Below are positions 1-5,234 of a stretch of 6,345 nucleotides of DNA, piece by piece (position 1 is the stretch's first letter; the number at the start of each line of letters is the position of its first letter). Source of the DNA: Methanoregula sp. (lineage in GTDB: Archaea > Halobacteriota > Methanomicrobia > Methanomicrobiales > Methanospirillaceae); the NCBI GenBank assembly GCA_026394635.1, contig JAPKXV010000250.1, forward strand, positions 1 to 6,345, written 5' to 3'. Made by a program: the position numbers and the translations under genes. Under the pieces are notes generated by a model. That model made no database searches, had not been told where the DNA came from, and saw nothing but the letters and a program-made list of their open reading frames with translations.

Positions 1-1236
1 GTGGGCAGTGTACCCTTCCTTCATGAGAAACGCAAGGTAGCCCGCGATCAACCCGCCGCCAGGCCCCGCGGCGCAAATGCCGCTGATCGCACCGGTGTCC
101 GGCTCCACCATCACCTTTGCAAGCCCGGTTGTTCCTGAAGGGACATGCCAGAACGTGCCGGGTCCGGCAAGCCCGGGCATTGCCATCGAAGCAGCAGTCC
201 CGCTCTGCGTTGTGCAGAACGCGAGCTCGTGGCCGAGATTGACGGACTGCGGGATAAACCGGTAATCCATTGCCCGGTCGATGCCAAGGATATTATCTGC
301 CGCGACGATCCCTTCATGGCGCGCAACCGGGGTGAGGTACGGGGGCCCGGTAACGTCCCCGGCAGCATATACGCCCGGCACGCTCGTCCGCATGTGATCG
401 TCAACCACCACCTCGCCGTTCGGCCCTTTCCGGACACCCTCGATCGCCTCGGACCGCGGCACGAGTCCGGCAGCGATCAGCACCGCATCGGCAGGCACGG
501 TTACCTCTCCCCCGTCACCGCCGACCCGGACCCCGGTAACCTCTGAACATCCCTCGATAGAGAGCAGGGGCGCGTTTTCCCGGATCTCAACATCTGCAAG
601 CTCGCTCGTGGCAAGCGGGCGCAGGTGCCTGTCAAGGGATTTGAGGAAGGCGCTCCGGCTGATCAGGGTAACATCGCTGCCAAAAGCGCTGAAGATATAT
701 GCATACTCCGCAGCCATCACCCCGCCGCCGACGATGACAAGCCGGCGGGGGAGGTTTTTTAGTGCGGGGAGCGTGTGCGGGGTCCAGACTCCGTGCAGGC
801 CGACCCCCTCCACCTTCGGCACGTTCGGCCGGGAGCCGGTTGCAACGATCACCGCATCGCTCTCGACCGGTTCGTCGCCGATGAATGCCTGCCTGCCCGA
901 GAGCCTGCCGTGCTTCCCGTACACGATCTCAACGCCTGCCTCCCGGGTCTCCTTGTCAAGAATGCCGGCGATCTTCTGCTGGATCGCATGCATCTCCTTT
1001 TGCATCTGCGGGAACCTGACCGAAACCGGCTGGTTTGTTACCGAGAGGTCAGCGAACCTGCGCGAATCACGGATGAACCGGGCAACATCATTTAACGCGC
1101 AGACGGGCATGCAGCCAAAATGAAGGCACTGGCCGCCAATCCCGCCGGATTCAACGAGGGTCACCTCCTTTCCCTCATTCGCAAGCCGGATCGATGCGAT
1201 CCTCCCTGCAGGGCCCCCTCCGAGAACAATGATCAT
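1..1236 (-). CDS. FAD-dependent pyridine nucleotide-disulfide oxidoreductase (dihydrolipoamide dehydrogenase-like), partial at C-terminus
   Basis: The frame is open from an ATG at 1236 to the window edge (412 codons, no stop), so the gene is cut at its 3' end; the family usually runs 450-480 residues, so roughly the end of the dimerisation domain is missing. Seen in the translation: an N-terminal FAD Rossmann motif GGGPAG (residues 6-11), a redox pair in CLHFGC (Cys37/Cys42), an ATGSRP segment (132-137), a second nucleotide-binding motif GGGVMAAE (170-177), and the FAD-contacting VYAAGDVTG (289-297). This order is that of class I flavoprotein disulfide reductases. These pass electrons between NAD(P)H, FAD and a cysteine pair in the cytoplasm. 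The substrate cannot be told: methanogens use ferredoxin-linked 2-oxoacid oxidoreductases, so a classical lipoamide role is not expected. Oddity: the usual PSK after the second Cys is PVC, giving Cys46 in place of Lys. No clear SD precedes the start. The gene lies 34 bp after the upstream gene and probably shares its transcript. Confidence 0.9.
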   Translation of the reverse strand, partial: MIIVLGGGPAGRIASIRLANEGKEVTLVESGGIGGQCLHFGCMPVCALNDVARFIRDSRRFADLSVTNQPVSVRFPQMQKEMHAIQQKIAGILDKETREAGVEIVYGKHGRLSGRQAFIGDEPVESDAVIVATGSRPNVPKVEGVGLHGVWTPHTLPALKNLPRRLVIVGGGVMAAEYAYIFSAFGSDVTLISRSAFLKSLDRHLRPLATSELADVEIRENAPLLSIEGCSEVTGVRVGGDGGEVTVPADAVLIAAGLVPRSEAIEGVRKGPNGEVVVDDHMRTSVPGVYAAGDVTGPPYLTPVARHEGIVAADNILGIDRAMDYRFIPQSVNLGHELAFCTTQSGTAASMAMPGLAGPGTFWHVPSGTTGLAKVMVEPDTGAISGICAAGPGGGLIAGYLAFLMKEGYTAH

Positions 1237-1243
1237 AACATTG

Positions 1244-1251
1244 AAAAAAAA
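1244..1251 (-). terminator. T8 tract between the two leftward genes (possible weak terminator)
   Basis: Read on the minus strand, the 34 bp gap between the 1271-2245 gene and the oxidoreductase holds eight consecutive T, preceded by AAAATA. Archaeal RNA polymerase can terminate at T-runs without a hairpin, so partial termination is possible. The AAAATATT beside it resembles a TATA box, but it sits only about 17 bases from the ATG, too close for a normal archaeal promoter of this gene. Its role is undecided: leaky terminator, or simply AT-rich spacer in an operon. Confidence 0.3.
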
Positions 1252-1270
1252 TATTTTCTTCTGCCCGCTT

Positions 1271-2245
1271 TTAGAATACCTCGACGCCCTCGTCCATCGG
1301 TTCTGACAGCAGCTCGCCGGTGAATGCGTTCACTTCCACGATCTTCTTCCCGCGGATCTGCCAGACGGGAATATACACCTGTTTTGCGTCGACCTTGATA
1401 TTCTTCTTGTCCGGCTTGAGAATCTTCTCTTCATAGAAGATCGCATCGCCCTTCTCCTGCTTGATGCGGACTTTCTGGGTGAGCCGTTCGATGAGTTCGC
1501 TCACAATCCGTTCTGAGGCCTCCTCTTTTGCGATATGCGGGTCAGAGACTTCTGCACCGGCGGGAATCTCAGCTTCAATGACCTGTTTTCCGTCAAGCTC
1601 GATCTTGATGCCGTTGATTGCGTTGATCGCACCCCAGCCGTCTGCATCAAATGGGATGCGCCGGTCCTTGTACACCTGCTCTCCGGTGCTCGTGTAGTGG
1701 AAGAGGAAGTACGGTATGAACCGGAGTTTTGCCGTCCCTTGGATACCGGCAGCGCGGATCGCCGCCTGTTCGTTGAGTTTGACCGGGAAATGGGGGATGG
1801 TGATCCCGGACGATTCCTGCGGTGCCGGTGCCTGCGCTCCTCCTGCCCCCCCGGCAGCGGAAACGGCAGCTTTCTTTACACGGGTGGCGGAGAGGTCCAG
1901 GGCAAGTTCACGGTCAAGGATATCCGCAATCACCGCTTCGCCGGCGTACCGGACAAATTCGTCCACGCCCCACTCGACACAATTTTCCGTGTTCAGGTCC
2001 TTTTCCAGCGTAAAGAGCAGCTTCTTGCAGGTCATCTCATGGTCGTTGACCACGAGGCTGTAGTTGGTCTTGTCAAACTGGGCAATGACCTCTTTTTCAT
2101 TTGAACAGAGTACAAGAAGGCAGACGCCTTCACGGACTGCCGAGAGATCCAGCGGTTCATCCACTTCATCCACCTCAAACCGCGCCGCTTCAAGAATGAG
2201 TCTCATCGCATTCCTGGCTTTTTCCCGCATATCGTGTTCCATCAT
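1271..2245 (-). CDS. Conserved-looking two-domain protein of unknown function
   Basis: The protein has 324 residues and I cannot assign it to a characterised family. It has two parts joined by a low-complexity Ala/Gly/Pro linker (about 126-146). The N-terminal part (about 5-120) is acidic and mixed alpha/beta: a helix, ARFEVDEVDE, then a strand VCLLVLCS (41-48). This pattern vaguely recalls the inactivated restriction-endonuclease-like domains of some archaeal regulators, but I see no PD-(D/E)xK catalytic set. The C-terminal part (about 147-324) has aromatic-rich strands, RFIPYFLFHY (175-184) and YIPVWQIRGK (291-300), then VEVNAFTGELL (303-313), which reads like a PepSY-style strand-turn-strand. 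There is no signal peptide or membrane segment, so it should be cytoplasmic. The start is ambiguous: Met1, Met2 and Met6 are all in frame with no strong SD. It diverges from the NrpR-domain gene across 61 bp and probably heads an operon with the oxidoreductase. Confidence 0.85.
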   Translation of the reverse strand: MMEHDMREKARNAMRLILEAARFEVDEVDEPLDLSAVREGVCLLVLCSNEKEVIAQFDKTNYSLVVNDHEMTCKKLLFTLEKDLNTENCVEWGVDEFVRYAGEAVIADILDRELALDLSATRVKKAAVSAAGGAGGAQAPAPQESSGITIPHFPVKLNEQAAIRAAGIQGTAKLRFIPYFLFHYTSTGEQVYKDRRIPFDADGWGAINAINGIKIELDGKQVIEAEIPAGAEVSDPHIAKEEASERIVSELIERLTQKVRIKQEKGDAIFYEEKILKPDKKNIKVDAKQVYIPVWQIRGKKIVEVNAFTGELLSEPMDEGVEVF

Positions 2246-2306
2246 ACATAAATTTCCATGGTCTTATAGAACAATTTTTCTATTGTAGTGTCGGAGAATT
2301 AATACA
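2246..2306. promoter_or_regulatory. Divergent promoter region between the unknown protein and the NrpR-domain gene
   Basis: This AT-rich 61 bp spacer separates two divergent starts (2245 leftward, 2307 rightward). A TATA-like core, CTTATAG at 2263-2269 (CTATAAG on the other strand), can be read either way. It lies about 40 bases before the rightward ATG, giving a predicted start of transcription near 2290. It lies only about 20 bases before the leftward ATG, which would give a nearly leaderless transcript or favour use of Met6. A GGAG SD at 2293-2296, 10 bases before the ATG, supports the 2307 start. TATA placement is inferred by eye. Confidence 0.5.
2271..2286. promoter_or_regulatory. Short inverted repeat ACAAT-N6-ATTGT, possible operator
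   Basis: Two perfect 5-base half-sites separated by 6 bases lie just downstream of the TATA-like core and just before the predicted transcription start of the NrpR-domain gene. A bound repressor there could block polymerase. The half-site spacing resembles that of known archaeal nitrogen operators (GGAA-N6-TTCC in Methanococcus maripaludis), but the half-site sequence is different. A 5+5 match in AT-rich DNA can arise by chance. Confidence 0.3.
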
Positions 2307-3065
2307 ATGGTACTGCAAGAGGCCGCGCCGCTCAAATTCGTAAACCACAGCATCGATGATTTTGCAATGCAGGTGACGTACTGTCCCGATACCCATGAGG
2401 GACGGCTCGTCTATAACCTCTCTTTAGTCAAAAACGAGGACCTCGAGTTTGCCATCGGGATCCTCAAGGACGCATACACGACGCGTGTCGCGGCAAGCGG
2501 GCTGGTGAAATTTTTTAAATCCGGAGAACGGGTTGAAGATTTTATTGTCCCACGGGGACAAACTGCGATCTGCACCGTCTGCAGCGTCACGTTTGACGGG
2601 CTATTGATCCGGCACGGTATCCCGATCAACCCAATAGGCGGGGGCATCGTGGAGATCGAGAACCGGACACCAATCCGTTTTACCCATATCATCCTGTACG
2701 AGTACACGACCATCGACCCCCTGCAGGTGCTCAACTCCCAGAGGCTCACGTCGGTGACCAACGTCATGCGGCGGGGCAGCGGCAACATCCTTGCAAACAT
2801 CCGCGAATTCCACATGGAGGCAGAGTCCCGTGTGGGAGAGGTCCTTGATGAACTCTCCGACAGCAGCTTCATCGGGGTGCTTGAGGTGGGAATGCCAAAC
2901 GTCTCGCTTCTCGGGGTTCCCGTCAGCCCCCAGTTCATTGCAATTGCGGCGGTTGGCGGCACCAACCCGATCGCTGCCATCAAGGAGGGCGGGCGCTGGG
3001 TGCAGTCAAACGCGATGAAAGGGCTGATGGATGTGTCGGAAATGACCGAGATCAGGGATTACTAA
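2307..3065 (+). CDS. NrpR-domain protein without DNA-binding domain (NrpRII-like nitrogen regulation co-repressor)
   Basis: The 252 residues amount to one NrpR regulatory domain (formerly DUF128) and little else. Family-like features are the glycine-rich NPIGGGIVEIENR (108-120), the LLGVPVSP turn (201-208) and the signature VGGTNPIAAIKEGG (216-229). NrpR represses nitrogen-assimilation genes in methanogens and is released by 2-oxoglutarate. Some species have a single protein with a helix-turn-helix and two such domains. Others split it: NrpRI carries the helix-turn-helix, and NrpRII lacks it and contacts the general transcription factors (shown in Methanosarcina mazei). Here the domain starts almost at residue 1, with no room for a helix-turn-helix, so this is an NrpRII-type protein needing a partner. 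The partner is not in the window unless it is the neighbouring TrmB-like protein, which is not expected. The start is supported by GGAG 10 bases upstream. The gene ends 5 bp from the convergent TrmB gene. Confidence 0.85.
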   Translation: MVLQEAAPLKFVNHSIDDFAMQVTYCPDTHEGRLVYNLSLVKNEDLEFAIGILKDAYTTRVAASGLVKFFKSGERVEDFIVPRGQTAICTVCSVTFDGLLIRHGIPINPIGGGIVEIENRTPIRFTHIILYEYTTIDPLQVLNSQRLTSVTNVMRRGSGNILANIREFHMEAESRVGEVLDELSDSSFIGVLEVGMPNVSLLGVPVSPQFIAIAAVGGTNPIAAIKEGGRWVQSNAMKGLMDVSEMTEIRDY

Positions 3066-3068
3066 AAA
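3064..3068 (-). terminator. Short T-run after the TrmB-family gene
   Basis: On the minus strand the TrmB-family stop codon is followed after two bases by five T. The run overlaps the last bases of the convergent NrpR-domain gene. This is a weak archaeal-type U-tract terminator at best, but no other candidate exists in the 5 bp gap. Confidence 0.3.
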
Positions 3069-3070
3069 CC

Positions 3071-3856
3071 TTATGCGCCATCCGGTTTTTTTGCCCATTC
3101 GCTGATGAAATTGTAGTACCTGATAAAAAACCGTAAAAATCCGACCGACTCAGAATAGAGGGCGACCGAATCCTCGTCCCCCGATCCCATGACTACCATG
3201 ACCGTATGGTCGTCGATGATGAAGATACCGCCCGCCATCAGGTCTTTTGCCCGGTTAAGCTCTTTGGGGATCGCCGGTATTTTTTTCTCATATACCTTCA
3301 TGTCACCGGAGATCCCGGCGTCCCATTCGTGAGTGACAATCTCGATGGTGATCTGTTGTGCCTTCTGGTTAAGCACCTTTTTTATATCCTCAGATAAAAT
3401 CCGGGGGTGAGCCACGAGGCGGACATGGTGCCGTGCATGGGAGAGGAGCTCGACGAGTTTTTTCTGGACGGCAGAGATCCCGTACACGTTCCAGATCAGC
3501 TCCTGCCCTGCCCGCTCGGTATTCATGCGTTCCCGGTGGATTGTCAATAAGGCTTTCTTTGCCTGATCTGCGTCCTGCTCGATACGGGAGAGCAGGTTAC
3601 CAATTCCGTCGTCCGGGTCCAATGCCGCAAACCGTTTGGGGGAGGACTGGGATACCGATACCAGATCCTTTTCTTTGAGCTGATCCAGTACCGGATAAAC
3701 CGATGCGCGCGGCACACCCGAAATCCCGTGGATCTCTGTTGCTGTGGCACCGTTCACCCGCAGGAGTGCAATATAGACAAGAGCTTCATATTTGGTCAAA
3801 CCAAGTGATTTTAAGGAATCGACAATCCGTACGGACTCCTCTGCTGGTCTGGTCAT
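3071..3856 (-). CDS. TrmB-family winged helix-turn-helix transcriptional regulator
   Basis: The protein has 261 residues. The N-terminal TrmB winged helix (about 12-80) shows LGLTKYEALVYIALL (18-32), then ATATEIHGISGVPRASVYPV, whose GVPRASVYPVLDQL is the recognition-helix region, then a wing ending in PKRFAALDP. A helical coiled stretch (about 85-112) follows, then an effector domain starting WNVYGISAVQKKLVELL. This matches the phospholipase D-like fold seen in many TrmB relatives, with no PLD catalytic HKD motif. It is shorter than sugar-binding Thermococcus TrmB (about 340 residues) and lacks its C-terminal sugar-binding extension, so the ligand is unknown. On the minus strand AGGA at 3868-3865 lies 8 bases before the ATG and decides the start. 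It faces the surface-protein gene across 91 bp containing a strong palindrome, the usual arrangement for an autoregulated local regulator. It converges on the NrpR-domain gene with a 5 bp gap. Confidence 0.9.
   Translation of the reverse strand: MTRPAEESVRIVDSLKSLGLTKYEALVYIALLRVNGATATEIHGISGVPRASVYPVLDQLKEKDLVSVSQSSPKRFAALDPDDGIGNLLSRIEQDADQAKKALLTIHRERMNTERAGQELIWNVYGISAVQKKLVELLSHARHHVRLVAHPRILSEDIKKVLNQKAQQITIEIVTHEWDAGISGDMKVYEKKIPAIPKELNRAKDLMAGGIFIIDDHTVMVVMGSGDEDSVALYSESVGFLRFFIRYYNFISEWAKKPDGA
3086..3092 (+). terminator. T7 tract downstream of the NrpR-domain gene
   Basis: Seven consecutive T on the plus strand start 20 bases after the NrpR-domain stop codon, following CCGG. The run lies inside the 3' coding end of the convergent TrmB gene, where it encodes the Lys-Lys of KKPDG. 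It fits a hairpin-less archaeal terminator, and would make the two transcripts overlap at their 3' ends. Confidence 0.45.
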
Positions 3857-3864
3857 TGAAACAT

Positions 3865-3868
3865 TCCT
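3865..3868 (-). promoter_or_regulatory. Shine-Dalgarno AGGA for the TrmB-family gene
   Basis: AGGA on the minus strand is followed by an 8-base spacer to the ATG at 3856. It indicates a leadered mRNA. The TATA element should therefore lie further upstream, consistent with the palindrome core near 3898 rather than the TATAAA at 3868-3873, which overlaps this site and is too close to the start. Confidence 0.5.
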
Positions 3869-3888
3869 TTATATCCAGCAATAATAAA

Positions 3889-3907
3889 TGTTGTTATAAT
3901 AACAACA
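3889..3907. promoter_or_regulatory. Perfect 19 bp palindrome over a bidirectional TATA-like core (candidate TrmB operator)
   Basis: TGTTGTTATAATAACAACA is perfectly self-complementary, nine bases each side of a central A at 3898. Its middle, TTATAATAA, reads as a TATA-like element on either strand. The centre is 42 bases before the leftward TrmB start and 50 before the rightward surface-protein start. This predicts transcription starts near 3872 and 3924, each leaving a short leader that includes an SD match. A dimeric regulator bound here would exclude TBP in both directions. Binding by the adjacent TrmB-family protein is inference from position. Confidence 0.6.
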
Positions 3908-3937
3908 ACAATGAATAAAAACAGATGATAACTTCAC

Positions 3938-3943
3938 GTGATC
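3938..3943 (+). promoter_or_regulatory. Shine-Dalgarno-like GTGATC for the surface-protein gene
   Basis: GTGATC is complementary to the GAUCAC part of the conserved 16S rRNA 3' end and lies 4 bases before the ATG at 3948. Because this is the 3' part of the full AGGAGGTGATC element, the short spacer is normal. It supports the 3948 start over later in-frame Met codons. Confidence 0.45.
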
Positions 3944-3947
3944 GTTC

Positions 3948-5234
3948 ATGGATGTCCGCACCATAATTGCCCTTGTCCTGCTGCTTGCATGCTGCGCTGC
4001 ACCTGTACTGGCCGCGACAAAATATATCGATTCAAGCCCCGACCTGTCGGCGGCAATCTCCGGTACCAACGAGTTCTCGCCGGGCCAGGATGCGACCATC
4101 AGCATTATCGTACAGAACAACGGCCTCAATACGTTCAAATTCGTGGACTCCGGCACGATTGAGCGTGATGACCTGCCCAATACCGCAAAACTCGTGACCA
4201 TCGGGCTTGCATCAGGCAACGCCCCCATCCTCATCAGGACTGACCCGCAGAGAGTGGGTGATATCATGGGAACCGGCACGGTTACGGTGAAGATACAAGC
4301 GAAAATTCTGAATAATGCGACAGCAGGCCAGTACGAGCTCCCGCTCATCATCCAGTATAAATACCTCGCATCGTCGGACCAGGAAGCAAGCGAGAACATC
4401 CTGTTCCTGTACAAAGCGGTAAACCAGACCATCCCGCTTGTTGTAAAGATCAAACCCCGCGTGGATATCGAGGTGCTGGAAGCAACGCCCGAGAACCTGA
4501 ACGTAGGGATGGAAGGGTACCTGAACATCAGGATAAAAAATACCGGTTCAGTGGATGGGAAACAGGCGACATTGAAGATTACCCGCAACGGGGAAAGCCC
4601 GATCATCCCGACGGACACCAGCGTATTTGTCGGCGATTTCCCGCGGGGAGAGGTCATCACCTGCCGGTATAAGGTCGCAGTCTCCGGCAACGCGGAGAAG
4701 CAGACCTATCCGGTTGACGTGTCAGTTACCTATGAAAATAACGAGGGGGCCGTCATCACATCTTCACCCTATACCCTCGGGATTCCCGTCGGCGCCAAGA
4801 CCAAATTTCTTGTGGCCTCAACACCGGCGCAGGTGACTGCCGGTTCACAAGGAGTAATCCTCGTGGACTATCAGAACGCCGGCGATACGACCGTCTATAA
4901 TGCACAGTCACGGATCACGGCCGTTGACCCCTTCTCAAGCAGCGACGACACCGCATACCTCGGTGACCTGAAACCGGGCGAATCCGCGACCGCCCGGTAT
5001 GGTATCAGCGTCAGCGATGCTGCGGTATCAAAGGAATATTCGTTGGACAGTGAGGTCCGGTACCGCGACGCGCTCTCCAACAGCCAGATCTCCGATACGC
5101 TCAAGGCAAGGGTCCTTGTCACTCCAGGTTCCGGCACGGCAAACCCGCTCTCAAATCCCCTCGTGCTTCTCATTATCATTGCAGCGATCATCGGCGCCGG
5201 GTATTATGTGCTTGTAAGGCGAACGAAGAAGTGA
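3948..5234 (+). CDS. Membrane-anchored surface protein with tandem Ig-like (CARDB/NEW3-type) domains, COG1361-like
   Basis: The 428-residue protein is built for the cell exterior. An N-terminal signal sequence (1-22, with a hydrophobic core IIALVLLLACCAAPV) probably ends at VLA. The body is beta-rich, and the last 25 residues are a transmembrane anchor (about 404-422) with a basic cytoplasmic tail RRTKK. The ectodomain holds about three beta-sandwich modules (roughly 30-165, 170-280, 285-392). Modules 2 and 3 share a recognisable pattern: NVGMEGYLNIRIKNTG against TAGSQGVILVDYQNAG, and VGDFPRGEVITCRYKV against LGDLKPGESATARYGI. These are typical of archaeal S-layer-associated COG1361/CARDB proteins, often found beside exporters, though none is visible here. 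Two N-glycosylation sequons occur (NAT at 123, NQT at 159). The ligand or partner is unknown. It shares a promoter region with the TrmB regulator, and its stop overlaps the isomerase start, so the two are probably co-translated. Confidence 0.88.
   Translation: MDVRTIIALVLLLACCAAPVLAATKYIDSSPDLSAAISGTNEFSPGQDATISIIVQNNGLNTFKFVDSGTIERDDLPNTAKLVTIGLASGNAPILIRTDPQRVGDIMGTGTVTVKIQAKILNNATAGQYELPLIIQYKYLASSDQEASENILFLYKAVNQTIPLVVKIKPRVDIEVLEATPENLNVGMEGYLNIRIKNTGSVDGKQATLKITRNGESPIIPTDTSVFVGDFPRGEVITCRYKVAVSGNAEKQTYPVDVSVTYENNEGAVITSSPYTLGIPVGAKTKFLVASTPAQVTAGSQGVILVDYQNAGDTTVYNAQSRITAVDPFSSSDDTAYLGDLKPGESATARYGISVSDAAVSKEYSLDSEVRYRDALSNSQISDTLKARVLVTPGSGTANPLSNPLVLLIIIAAIIGAGYYVLVRRTKK

Noticed and set aside
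145..546. Long open frames on the plus strand (for example 145-546 and 608-1123) opposite the oxidoreductase.
   Set aside because: They are antisense to a frame carrying clear FAD, NAD(P) and CxxxxC motifs. Their translations are rich in Arg, Pro and Ser and have no recognisable domain, as expected from high-GC shadow frames.
3868..3873. TATAAA on the minus strand just upstream of the TrmB-family gene as its TATA box.
   Set aside because: It lies only 12-17 bases from the ATG and overlaps the SD; transcription would start inside the coding sequence. The palindrome core further upstream has better spacing.
3901..3912. ACAACAACA short tandem repeat beside the palindrome.
   Set aside because: Only about three copies of a trinucleotide, half of it part of the palindrome arm; too short to call a separate repeat feature.
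3981..3992. LLAC in the signal sequence of the surface protein resembles a lipoprotein lipobox (Cys15).
   Set aside because: The preceding hydrophobic stretch is short, a signal peptidase I-like VLA site follows at 20-22, and the protein already has a C-terminal membrane anchor. A lipid anchor is possible but not needed.
3869..4690. A 273-codon minus-strand open frame opposite the first half of the surface-protein gene.
   Set aside because: The plus frame has a signal peptide, Ig-like repeats, a C-terminal anchor and an SD. The minus frame has no domain pattern and would run through the palindromic promoter into the TrmB start region.
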